NCBI GenBank assembly: GCA_964590225.1
Contig: CAZPWS010000034.1
Span: 1-32,575 of the forward strand
Reading direction: 5' to 3'
Origin: JAEUSG01 sp964590225
GTDB taxonomy: Bacteria > Fibrobacterota > OXYB2-FULL-49-7 > JAEUSG01
Length of the DNA stretch: 32,575 nt
The notes beneath the pieces are model-generated. The model searched no databases. It was given only the letters and a program-made list of their open reading frames with translations, and was not told the DNA's origin. This document shows, piece after piece, positions 14,902 through 23,641 of the stretch (the first letter of the stretch is position 1; each line of letters opens with the position of its first letter). Position numbers and translations under genes: made by a program.

Positions 14902-17355
14902 CTATTTAAGTAAAATTACCTTCCGCAGCTGTTTCTTGCCCTGAATTTCTGTTCTGATGTAGTAAATTCCGCCTGCTACCTTTTTATTTGACTGGTCTGT
15001 TCCGTGCCACGCTACTGAATAGTTGCCGACATTCTTTAGTCCTGTTGATAAAATATTGACCAGTCGACCATTGATATCATAGACACGAATATCCGCTTCT
15101 GCCCTTTGCAACAGGTTAAACCTCACGCTTGTAACAGCACCAAACGGATTCGGGTAGATAGATAAATAACTGGCTGCAAGCAAACGGCTTTCATTGGATA
15201 CATTAGCAGGCAAAACTTCAAAACAGTTAAGAAATGGATAATGTGTTCCCAAAGTATCTTTAGAAATTCGAATTTCCATTTCGCCGTCATCTACATTTAT
15301 GTTTGCAGTAACAATATGCGCTGTTTTAGCTCCTGCCACAGCATAAACATCAAGATCGCTCTCTATTGTGTCGCCTTCGACAACAATATCCATTATCCGT
15401 TGCCCCGCAGCAGTAGATTGCATATCTGCAAAACCAAGCTTTAATGTATAAGGGCCGTTTACAAGAGGTATTTTATAAATAAGGACGGGGGTACGACTAT
15501 CCTGACAATAGCGATACCATTTAAAGAGCGAATCTTCTTCTGTTCCCTGTACTGCGCTACTGCTACTGCCATAAGATGCAGATGCAAATCCCCATGTTCC
15601 AGCGATATACCCCTGGTCATGCAGCCAAAGGGCGCCGTCCTTATCCAGCAAATCATCATTAGGGCGGTACATGCTATTATAATCCTCTGCTTCAAAACTT
15701 CTGTATCCACAATTCACCCTTAGAGGCACATTGGGCTGTGGCCCGACAATAATTTCAACCTCTTTCCACGCAACAGCCTGATAATTATCAATGGCCTGAA
15801 CCCGCGCCATATATCGATGTGGGAGGGTGTAGGTGTACTGTTGTGTCGAAGGATCCGTTACGGAATAGATTGGCTCATTTTTTCCATAATAATGCCCTGC
15901 TGGAAACCACTCATATGTAGTAATGGTACCATCTGAATCCCTTGCAGTAGGCGTAAAATTTACAGTTAGCGGCGCATTACCAATCCGCACATCAGCAATA
16001 AGTGTATCTACTATTGGCATGGCATTATGCGGAAAAAGTTTTACTGGTAACGAGAGATCACCATAAAAGATTGGCCGCTGGTAATCCATAAATGGATACA
16101 CATTGACTATTGAAGCACCCCATGTATTGCCGCGAGCAAGTTGCGACCTAAAGTTTTTATCGGTGGTATTGCTGTCAAGAATAATTAGTGCCCCAGTGTA
16201 CCCTGTAGCAGATAAACCAACACTAAGTATATTGCCGCCTCTTCGGGTAAAGAGCTGATTGTTAACCACGCCACCAGGCTCGCCTGAGGTGCACGAAGTA
16301 TTAAGTACAAATCGTGCCTGCGCAAGATAGTCGTATATTCGAGTTGTAGTTACACTTACTCTCGGATAAGAGCCGTAGTAGTCATACGCCCCTGCATTGC
16401 CATGCGCAGTTTCATGTATTATGTCACCTCCATCTCTGAACGCATATATGACATGAACTGGCGTTTTTACCGCGGGCCAAACTTCAAGCGCATTCTCTAT
16501 TTTGCCTCCATACGCATCAACTACATCATTATAGTGATACGCAAGATGCGAATACCTTGAAAGTCCCGTTCTGTAATCATGGTTTGCCTGTAAATAGCGC
16601 TTAATCATGGCAGTATCACTTCCACCCCAAACACTGCCTGTTCCCCATTTATTATTTGCCCAGATACGACTCACCCAGATGTGACGGGAATATGCGTTTC
16701 CGTAAACGGACATATTCCAGTAAACGAGGTCCGTTTTTGTTGTTGTTGTACCGCTTGTCACAGTTGGAATTGGTATATTGCCGATTAATATGGCTCCAGC
16801 GAGAAATTGGTTAACAGAATCATATTCTGCTTTCAAATAATCCCAAACTCTTCTCGCAGAATCTGGCACCCATGATGTTAGTTTCGTAGCATACCCTTCA
16901 GACTCAAGATCGGTAGCAAGCCGCGTAATTTCTGGCAAAAGGGGTGAATAAAGTTTGTTATTAACAATGATAATTACCAACTCCCCCGCCTGTCCATTTA
17001 TAGAACGAACAAGGATACGACATTTAGCAATATTTGAGGCTGTGTCATTGGCCGAGAATCGCCAGGTGAATTCATCTTTACCTGTAAAACCGGCTGACGG
17101 CGTATAATCGAATGAGTAACCATACTGAGAAACGGCAACCGTGCCATGTTCCGGCTGTGAAACAATTTCGAAAGTCACACTTCTGCCGCCCTCTCCCTGT
17201 GGGTTAACTGCTCTATGGTAGTAATCTGGATAAACGGCGTAAGTTGAGTCGGCATAATAGACCCGCTTCATATCCTTTGCAACAAGAGTATCTACTTGAG
17301 AATAAAGAGTTGAGATTGCCGCAAGCATAAACAACAATGGGGCTAACTTTTTCAT
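14902..17355 (-). CDS. Secreted gingipain-like (C25-type) cysteine peptidase with Ig, PKD, malectin-like and T9SS domains
   Basis: An 817-residue exported protein. Signal peptide (1-19); cadherin/Big-type Ig domain (about 55-118, with HGTVAVSQYGYSFDYTP); caspase-fold C25-like peptidase domain (about 125-445) with the likely dyad His318 in HETAHGNAG and Cys355 in LNTSCTSGE; PKD-like domain (about 452-537); malectin/CBM57-like domain (about 545-715, VNCGYRSFEAEDY near its start and KLGFADMQ inside); T9SS domain from SIYPNPF (about 731-817). Gingipain relatives cut proteins after basic or other residues and are classic T9SS cargo; the specificity here is unknown. A malectin-like module suggests anchoring to glycans or glycoproteins. 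Start ATG 17355 follows AGGAG at good spacing. The gene stands alone, divergent from the aminotransferase. Confidence 0.75.
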   Translation of the reverse strand: MKKLAPLLFMLAAISTLYSQVDTLVAKDMKRVYYADSTYAVYPDYYHRAVNPQGEGGRSVTFEIVSQPEHGTVAVSQYGYSFDYTPSAGFTGKDEFTWRFSANDTASNIAKCRILVRSINGQAGELVIIIVNNKLYSPLLPEITRLATDLESEGYATKLTSWVPDSARRVWDYLKAEYDSVNQFLAGAILIGNIPIPTVTSGTTTTKTDLVYWNMSVYGNAYSRHIWVSRIWANNKWGTGSVWGGSDTAMIKRYLQANHDYRTGLSRYSHLAYHYNDVVDAYGGKIENALEVWPAVKTPVHVIYAFRDGGDIIHETAHGNAGAYDYYGSYPRVSVTTTRIYDYLAQARFVLNTSCTSGEPGGVVNNQLFTRRGGNILSVGLSATGYTGALIILDSNTTDKNFRSQLARGNTWGASIVNVYPFMDYQRPIFYGDLSLPVKLFPHNAMPIVDTLIADVRIGNAPLTVNFTPTARDSDGTITTYEWFPAGHYYGKNEPIYSVTDPSTQQYTYTLPHRYMARVQAIDNYQAVAWKEVEIIVGPQPNVPLRVNCGYRSFEAEDYNSMYRPNDDLLDKDGALWLHDQGYIAGTWGFASASYGSSSSAVQGTEEDSLFKWYRYCQDSRTPVLIYKIPLVNGPYTLKLGFADMQSTAAGQRIMDIVVEGDTIESDLDVYAVAGAKTAHIVTANINVDDGEMEIRISKDTLGTHYPFLNCFEVLPANVSNESRLLAASYLSIYPNPFGAVTSVRFNLLQRAEADIRVYDINGRLVNILSTGLKNVGNYSVAWHGTDQSNKKVAGGIYYIRTEIQGKKQLRKVILLK

Positions 17356-17398
17356 TGAATACTCCTAATTATTTAGAGTTAAGCGATTAAAAGAAGCG

Positions 17399-17411
17399 AT
17401 AATGTCATTAT
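17399..17411. promoter_or_regulatory. Perfect palindrome in the peptidase/aminotransferase divergent promoter
   Basis: ATAATGTCATTAT is a 6-1-6 perfect inverted repeat in the 87-base gap between two divergent genes. It overlaps a minus-strand TATAAT (17412-17407) and is flanked by GATAAT (17398-17403) and ATTATC (17417-17422), also complementary. It could be an operator shared by the two genes; AT-richness makes chance possible. Confidence 0.35.
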
Positions 17412-17442
17412 ATATTATTATCTTATCTCAATCAAATAGAAT

Positions 17443-18738
17443 ATGGATACAAGCTCCCTATACGCTGACTACATTATTACCGGTATGGTTTCGGGGGTTG
17501 AGCCTATCGAAATAGCAAACGCATATAAATCAACTATTATTGACAAAACCGGCAAGAAATACATTGATTGCTTTGCTGGTATTGCAGTTTTAAATGTTGG
17601 CCACAACAACAGTGGTGTGATTGCAGCAGCCAAAGCCCAAATAGAGAGGTTTATTCACTGTGGCACATACTTATACTATAGTGACAAAGCTGGCGAACTT
17701 GCTGAGCTTCTCGCGAAAATTACTCCTGGAAAACTTCAGAAATCTTTTTTTGGAAATGGCGGAGCAGAGGCAATAGAGGGCGCTTTAAGAATAGCGCGGC
17801 AATACAGCGGCAAAAGAGAGTTTATTTCCCACTATGGTGGCTTTCATGGCCGTTCTAACATGGCCTTGTCTATAACCGGCAACAGGGAGAGGAAACGGCG
17901 CGGAGGGCATTACGCTTCAGGTGTTGCGTTTGTACCTGCTCCCTACCTCTATCGTTGCCCGTTTTCCTCAACTACTGACGAAGAATGCGCTGCCAGAACC
18001 GCTCAATTTTTTAGAGATTCTTTACGATACAATAATTCCGGCGATGTCGCAGCATTTATTGCAGAGCCCGTAATGGGCGAAGGCGGCATAATTGTTCCGC
18101 ACGAATCATATTTCAAGCATATAAAAACAATCCTTGACGAAGAAGATATTCTCTTTATTGCTGACGAGGTTCAGTCCGGCTTCGGCAGAACAGGAAAAAT
18201 GTTCGCGATAGAACACTACGGTGTAGAGCCGGACATTATGACCATGGCAAAGGGAATAGCAGGTGGTTTTCCGCTATCAGCCTTCATTGTAAAACCGGAA
18301 ATTGCAGAAGCCTTTAAACCTGGCGACCACCTCTCCACTTTTGGCGGAAATCCAGTATCATGCGCAGCCGCAATAGCAACTATTTCGGCGCTCTATAACG
18401 ACGGATTAATAGACAATTCGCTAACTCTTGGAAAAAAAATCATACACAGACTATCGCAATTATTAAACACAAGTGCCATTACTGGCGATGTTAGAGGCAA
18501 AGGGCTAATGATAGGTATCGAACTCGTTACCGACCGTAAAACAAAGAGTCCAAACCCTAAAGCAGCGAACTTTGTAAGAACCTATTGCAGAGAAAATGGG
18601 ATTCTTGTTGGTATTGGCGGCATTAATAACAGCGTAGTACGAATCCAGCCACCACTTTGCTTAACTGATGAAGAAGCTGAAAAAGCTCTCTCTGTGCTCG
18701 AAAAAGCCATACTTGCGGCGGAAAAAAGGGTTGAATAA
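17443..18738 (+). CDS. Class III PLP-dependent aminotransferase (acetylornithine/GABA aminotransferase-like)
   Basis: A 431-residue cytoplasmic enzyme. Fold type I class III signature: FFGNGGAEAIEGALRIAR (cofactor-phosphate binding), Asp241 in ADEVQSGFGRTG (pairs with the pyridine nitrogen), Lys270 in MAKGIAGG (Schiff base lysine), and FGGNPVSCAAA. Members move amino groups from acetylornithine, 4-aminobutyrate, ornithine or related omega-amines to 2-oxoglutarate. It looks closer to the GabT/4-aminobutyrate group than to a standard ArgD, but the substrate is not settled. It is followed directly by recD2 with overlap, so the two may be co-transcribed. No Shine-Dalgarno sequence precedes the ATG at 17443. 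Confidence 0.88.
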   Translation: MDTSSLYADYIITGMVSGVEPIEIANAYKSTIIDKTGKKYIDCFAGIAVLNVGHNNSGVIAAAKAQIERFIHCGTYLYYSDKAGELAELLAKITPGKLQKSFFGNGGAEAIEGALRIARQYSGKREFISHYGGFHGRSNMALSITGNRERKRRGGHYASGVAFVPAPYLYRCPFSSTTDEECAARTAQFFRDSLRYNNSGDVAAFIAEPVMGEGGIIVPHESYFKHIKTILDEEDILFIADEVQSGFGRTGKMFAIEHYGVEPDIMTMAKGIAGGFPLSAFIVKPEIAEAFKPGDHLSTFGGNPVSCAAAIATISALYNDGLIDNSLTLGKKIIHRLSQLLNTSAITGDVRGKGLMIGIELVTDRKTKSPNPKAANFVRTYCRENGILVGIGGINNSVVRIQPPLCLTDEEAEKALSVLEKAILAAEKRVE

Positions 18739-21241
18739 TCAATTTGCCCGTATCGAAGAGCGGTTCGTAGCCATTGTCGAAAGAGTAACATTTCATAACG
18801 AACAAAACGGCTGGTCAGTAATAAAGGTGTCCCCAATAAAGGAACCCCATCGGCTTGTTACTGTTCTTATACACCAAATAAAAGTATTTGCCGGCGCTAC
18901 AATGGAATTTACAGGTTACTGGTACACTAATTTTAAATATGGAGAACAGTTTAAGGCTACTAATGCAATTGAACGAAAGCCAGCATCATCCTCAGCCATG
19001 GAGAAATATCTCGGCTCCGGCCTTATCAAGGGAGTTGGCCCAGCCATTGCCAAAAGAATAGTAACATTTTTTGGCGAAAAGACGCTTGATATTTTTGAAA
19101 ATAATATTGCAGAACTTATGAAAATTTCCGGCATCTCATTAAAAAAACTTGAACTTATTAAAACTTCGTGGGAAGAGCACAAAACAATTAGAGATGTTAT
19201 GATTTTTTTACAGAATTACGGCATAAGCACGCTGCTTGCGACTAAAATCTTTAAGCAATACGGCGAAAATGCCATCAGCACTGTAACGCAAAATCCCTAT
19301 CGCCTTGCACACGATATTCACGGAATTGGTTTTTATTCCGCCGATAAAATAGCCCTTGCTCTATCATTCGACCGTAAGGGTGCAGCAAGAATAGGAGCCG
19401 GAATTAGACATGTTCTTGATTCGAGCAGAGATGAAGGGCACTGCTTTTTAACTAAGGAGCAAATTGTCGAGAAAACTCTTGAACTTCTCGCCGAAAATAT
19501 TGGTACTGTGTTGGTTGAAGAAATTCTTGAAAAGATGACACTGTCGGGAGAAATAAAAAAGCGGGAAAATTCTTATTACGCAAAAACACTTTTTTTCGAT
19601 GAACTAAGCGTAAGCGAGAGGATAAAACTTCTATTACTTAACAAAATTGACAGAGACGAGGCTCGCATAAAAAATTGGGTTGCGCGCTATTGCGCAAAGA
19701 ACAAGATTGTACTCAGTACCGAGCAGGCTCTTGCGGTAAGCAAAATACCATCCGAACCGTTTTCAATACTAACAGGGGGGCCTGGATGCGGCAAAACCAC
19801 CTGCACTAAAGTCCTTGTAAAGCTACTCAACGCCATGAAGCTTACTGTTACCCTTGCAGCACCAACTGGCAGGGCAGCACAAAGGATGGCCGAAGTTATA
19901 GGCATTGAGGCAAAAACAATACATCGGCTTCTTGAATGGGTACCGGCACTTAATGGATTCAAGCGAAACGAGAATAATCCAATCGATACTGATTTCCTTA
20001 TAGTTGACGAGACCTCTATGCTTGACATTTCCATAGCTTCTGCCCTTTTACGGGCAATAAGGAAGGAAACTCAGGTACTTTTTATTGGCGATAAGGATCA
20101 GCTTCCCTCCGTAGGAGCAGGCAGCGTGCTATCCGACTTACTTAAAGTCGAAAGAATACCCCGTTTTACATTAACGCAGGTGTTCCGTCAGGCATCAAAA
20201 TCATCAATTATCTCATTTGCTCACGACATCAACAATGGTATTGTACCACGGATAGCTTCGCCTGTGCAGAATCCAGATATGCTGCAAGAGGGTTACGACA
20301 CCCTTTTTATAGATGCTGACGAGGCAACGCAGGATCAACTTGCCTTTATTAAAAAAGCCCGCGCTGCTGTCTCCTACGCACAAAACACAGCCTCCCCCAT
20401 TCTGATGAAAAGCGAGAATAACTGGACAGGGGAAATAAGAGCAACCGAAAGAGGAATTGAAATTGACAAATTATACATTCCAGATTTATCGAATGATGAA
20501 GATATCAGGAAACCCGTATTAATAATTCCACCAAAATTTCGAGATGCACAACTGGATAAAATTGTACATAAACCAGACGACATTTCTGCACTAAAAGAGC
20601 TTTTACAAAAAGTGCATCCGTGGTCAACCATAAATTTTGGTTTGACTGCGCTCCAAACAGTAATTCATGTTTACACAAAATCAATCAAAGAATGGTCTAA
20701 AAACTTGGGTGAAATTCAGGTTTTAACCCCACAGGTCCGCGGCTCGCTTGGGACCAATAACCTCAATGCCCACTTACAGGAAACATGCAACCCCTTCTCG
20801 CCCACCAAAAAAGAGATACGGATTGGTGAGCGAATTTTTAGAGAGGGCGACAGAGTTATACAAACACGAAACAATTATGATCTTGGAGTATTTAATGGTG
20901 ACATAGGAAACATAACCGGCATTGGAACCGAAACACCTTTCTGTGAAGTAATGTACCATGGTCTGGAACAAAAAGTCGTCCGATACGGACAAAACGACAT
21001 AAGCGATCTTGCTCTTGCTTATGCGATAACTATCCACAAATCACAGGGAAGTGAATTTCAGTCGGTAATAATTCCTGTCGCTGGTCAACACTTTAACATG
21101 CTGTACAGAAATCTGATATATACTGCGCTTACTCGGGCGAAAAAGCTTGCCGTATTTATCGGAAGTCGTAAGGCTTTTGCTATGGCCATAAAAACCATCG
21201 ATAATAGAATTAGACAAACAGCACTAGATAAGCTTATCTGA
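18731..21241 (+). CDS. recD2: RecD2-family ATP-dependent DNA helicase
   Basis: A superfamily 1B helicase of about 836 residues. After an N-terminal OB-like region (ERVTFHNEQNGWSVIKV) and helix-hairpin-helix motifs (LIKGVGPAIAKRI; ISGISLKKLELI), the motor shows Walker A GGPGCGKTTC (near residue 350), motif II VDETSMLD, motif III FIGDKDQLPSVGAGSVLSDL, VFRQA, and the late motifs LAYAITIHKSQGSEF and YTALTRAKKL. RecD2 unwinds DNA 5' to 3' in repair. Between VFRQ and the GEIQVLTP strand lies an extra stretch (about residues 550-620) longer than usual. The start is uncertain: TTG 18731 overlaps the aminotransferase stop by 8 bases and gives the usual N-terminus, while ATG 18668 would add 21 basic residues. 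It meets the TPR gene head-on with overlapping stop codons. Confidence 0.92.
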   Translation: MNNQFARIEERFVAIVERVTFHNEQNGWSVIKVSPIKEPHRLVTVLIHQIKVFAGATMEFTGYWYTNFKYGEQFKATNAIERKPASSSAMEKYLGSGLIKGVGPAIAKRIVTFFGEKTLDIFENNIAELMKISGISLKKLELIKTSWEEHKTIRDVMIFLQNYGISTLLATKIFKQYGENAISTVTQNPYRLAHDIHGIGFYSADKIALALSFDRKGAARIGAGIRHVLDSSRDEGHCFLTKEQIVEKTLELLAENIGTVLVEEILEKMTLSGEIKKRENSYYAKTLFFDELSVSERIKLLLLNKIDRDEARIKNWVARYCAKNKIVLSTEQALAVSKIPSEPFSILTGGPGCGKTTCTKVLVKLLNAMKLTVTLAAPTGRAAQRMAEVIGIEAKTIHRLLEWVPALNGFKRNENNPIDTDFLIVDETSMLDISIASALLRAIRKETQVLFIGDKDQLPSVGAGSVLSDLLKVERIPRFTLTQVFRQASKSSIISFAHDINNGIVPRIASPVQNPDMLQEGYDTLFIDADEATQDQLAFIKKARAAVSYAQNTASPILMKSENNWTGEIRATERGIEIDKLYIPDLSNDEDIRKPVLIIPPKFRDAQLDKIVHKPDDISALKELLQKVHPWSTINFGLTALQTVIHVYTKSIKEWSKNLGEIQVLTPQVRGSLGTNNLNAHLQETCNPFSPTKKEIRIGERIFREGDRVIQTRNNYDLGVFNGDIGNITGIGTETPFCEVMYHGLEQKVVRYGQNDISDLALAYAITIHKSQGSEFQSVIIPVAGQHFNMLYRNLIYTALTRAKKLAVFIGSRKAFAMAIKTIDNRIRQTALDKLI
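21226..21239. repeat. 14-base perfect palindrome across convergent stop codons
   Basis: AGATAAGCTTATCT reads the same on both strands and covers the ends of recD2 (TGA 21239-21241) and of the oppositely oriented TPR gene (TAA, 21236-21234). There is no loop or T-run, so it is not a classic terminator. Confidence 0.4.
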
Positions 21242-22745
21242 GCCGTCCGATCTCCTTTATCCTGTTAAGATAATATGATGAATTTACGCTGGTTTCATAC
21301 CCATAGTGGCATTTTTCGAATCGAGCCACTGCTTCATCATATTTTTTTAAAGTAAAAGCAAGTTCTGCAAGCATAGCACAAAGCTGTTCACCATCTTCAA
21401 CACCTCCCTCACAGCGCACAAGTAATGCATAGGCGCGCGCACTTTCCCGCTTCTGTTTATACAACGCTGTCCCCGCCATAAAACGGGCACCATCTTTGTC
21501 GGTAAATCTTTCCGGATCCCCAACATATTCAACCACCTTATCCCATTTACCAAGATTGAAATAATGAGTTGCAAGAAAATAAGCTGGCTTTATTTCATTA
21601 GGATTAAATGCAACAACATTTTCAAAAATAGATATGGCTCCCGCAGTATCCCCTGCAAAAAGGAGCAGTTGCCCTTCTGTAAAACTGTTTTTAGCGGAAT
21701 ATTTTGCAGATTCCGAAAAATTACCCATTTTCGCCAAGACAGCCATTAGCCCTTTCTTCGCTTCGGCAAACAGGGAATCGGCTGCAAGTACTTTCCGGAA
21801 GGCTGACTCAGCTTTTACAAGACTATCCCTTTTTAGGTATTCGAGAGCAAGATTATATCGTATAGAAAGTGTTTCTGGCATAGCATCGGCAAGCCTCTCC
21901 TGTCCGGTGAGATAATATTCACTATATGTACCAAGGCGCTTATGAACTGCCTCTATCGATAGGAGATTATTTATATCACTCGACAAATCAAGATATGCTC
22001 TCTCAAAATGAGACAACGCCATTTCATACAGCCCTACACGAAAATAGACATGACCACAAATTTTATCGAAATAGTTGTTTGGCCCAACTTGATCTGATTT
22101 TTCAGTACATAAAGAGCATGCCTGCTCTATTTGTCGCATACTATCCAGCAATAGCACAGCAAAACCGGCATACAACGGGTTTAGACTATCAAATTTCATT
22201 GCATCTTTAATAGATTCGTATGCGTCACTATATGCTGCACCTCTTTCTTTCCTATTGATTAATCTATCAAGAACTGTTGTGGACAGCGCATTTCGACTTC
22301 GCAGATAATATGCTTCCGCGCACGAAGAATCAATAAAAATTATTTTTGCTATAACTGATTCACTGTTTAATCTTGCCCCATTCTCTACCAATATTCTTGA
22401 AAGTATGAGGAGATCTTCGATTGATTTTGTTCTTTCGTACCGTTTCTCAAGAATAGCAGAAGCGGCTTCTGTTTTTCCTATTATACCTAACCCCATAGCT
22501 GTTACTATTTCTGCTTCTGGCAACGCACCAAATCTATTTGTAAAACGGGGTATGTACCGTTTTAAAACACCCTTATCTTTCTTTTTTATTAACAGTTCAA
22601 TATAGCGACTATGGTTTTCAAAAGAAGAATCTACAAGCAGAACTTCGGACAGCTTAGCAAGCTCAGCATCAAGTTCTTTATTTGACTGCCCAGCGCTTAA
22701 ATAAACTTGCAGCAGTAGAACAAGAGAACAGATAACAGGAATCAT
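21234..22745 (-). CDS. Exported tetratricopeptide-repeat protein
   Basis: A 503-residue protein with an N-terminal signal peptide (MIPVICSLVLLLQVYLSAG) and helical repeats throughout. Clear TPR-like units include a CGHVYFRVGLYEMALSHFERA unit in the middle, IRYNLALEYLKRDSLVKAESAF, and LATHYFNLGKWDKVVEYV. It likely scaffolds protein contacts in the periplasm. It is the last gene of the nine-gene operon and overlaps the DUF58 gene by 4 bases (ATGA), so it is probably translationally coupled. TPR proteins are regular partners of MoxR/DUF58 genes (BatE/BatC-like), but no specific orthology can be claimed. Confidence 0.8.
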   Translation of the reverse strand: MIPVICSLVLLLQVYLSAGQSNKELDAELAKLSEVLLVDSSFENHSRYIELLIKKKDKGVLKRYIPRFTNRFGALPEAEIVTAMGLGIIGKTEAASAILEKRYERTKSIEDLLILSRILVENGARLNSESVIAKIIFIDSSCAEAYYLRSRNALSTTVLDRLINRKERGAAYSDAYESIKDAMKFDSLNPLYAGFAVLLLDSMRQIEQACSLCTEKSDQVGPNNYFDKICGHVYFRVGLYEMALSHFERAYLDLSSDINNLLSIEAVHKRLGTYSEYYLTGQERLADAMPETLSIRYNLALEYLKRDSLVKAESAFRKVLAADSLFAEAKKGLMAVLAKMGNFSESAKYSAKNSFTEGQLLLFAGDTAGAISIFENVVAFNPNEIKPAYFLATHYFNLGKWDKVVEYVGDPERFTDKDGARFMAGTALYKQKRESARAYALLVRCEGGVEDGEQLCAMLAELAFTLKKYDEAVARFEKCHYGYETSVNSSYYLNRIKEIGRLR

Positions 22746-23635
22746 GTAGCGTGCCGTGCGAAAAAGTTTGCCATTATTTTAACAAGTTTTTCAGCGGTAT
22801 TATATTGTAAATAATATGATCCGGATTCTATACAACCTGATTTTATGGCGTCAATATGCGTATTCATTAACTGGCGATATTGTTTCCTAATCAATACGGG
22901 ATTCAATTCAACTTTTCTATCGGATTCTGTATCAATAAATCTTGTTCTTGCTGTTGTAAATGGGAAATCGACCTCGTCCGGATCGATTATATGAACCAGT
23001 AAGATCTGCCGTTTCATTGCAAACAAAGGAGACAGTGATGCAAAAAGTTCATTAGGCTCGCACAAAAAATCAGAGATTACAATATTCATTGAGACTCTGG
23101 TGTTTAATATGGGCGACTCGCTTATCAGTAAGGGAAGCGATATGTTTCCTGAAAATTCAATAGCCAAAAGAGCCTCTTCCATAAGGCGTAAATTTGTCTT
23201 TTGAGATGACGGAGGTATATTAATTCGTTGCAAGCCATTTTTAGCATATAATCCGGCACCATCAGATTCGTTAAGGAGAATCGTAGAAAAAGCAAGAGCT
23301 ACCTGTGAAGCCGCTTCAAATTTTGAAAGCTGTACCGAACCGTAGTCCATAGAATTGCTGGTATCAACAATAATTTGAGCCGACAAATCCGTTTCCTGCT
23401 CATACCTCTTAATATAATAGCGGTCAGACTTCGCATAAGCCTTCCAGTCAAGCCTTCTGACATCATCCCCTGGAACATACTCCTTATGATCGGAGAACTC
23501 AACGGAAGAACCCTGATGAGGAGAACGATGATGTCCTGTCCATTGGCCACTTACAGGACGCCCCATCCTAAACGAAAACCTTGATAGAGAAGAAAGCTGA
23601 TCCGGCGTAAGGAGCCGTCTTGATCTTTCGGCCAT
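22742..23635 (-). CDS. DUF58 protein with von Willebrand A-like fold
   Basis: A 297-residue soluble protein. It has the DUF58 signature YVPGDDVRRLDWKAYAKSD (about residues 53-71), then a vWA-like core with the MIDAS-type motif IIVDTSNSM and a later MNIVISDF strand. DUF58 proteins are encoded beside MoxR ATPases and are thought to be their metal-binding partners in assembling or activating envelope complexes. It lies 6 bases downstream of the MoxR gene and overlaps the TPR gene by 4 bases. The ATG at 23635 has only weak purines upstream, consistent with coupling. Confidence 0.92.
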   Translation of the reverse strand: MAERSRRLLTPDQLSSLSRFSFRMGRPVSGQWTGHHRSPHQGSSVEFSDHKEYVPGDDVRRLDWKAYAKSDRYYIKRYEQETDLSAQIIVDTSNSMDYGSVQLSKFEAASQVALAFSTILLNESDGAGLYAKNGLQRINIPPSSQKTNLRLMEEALLAIEFSGNISLPLLISESPILNTRVSMNIVISDFLCEPNELFASLSPLFAMKRQILLVHIIDPDEVDFPFTTARTRFIDTESDRKVELNPVLIRKQYRQLMNTHIDAIKSGCIESGSYYLQYNTAEKLVKIMANFFARHAT

Positions 23636-23641
23636 TTTTCT

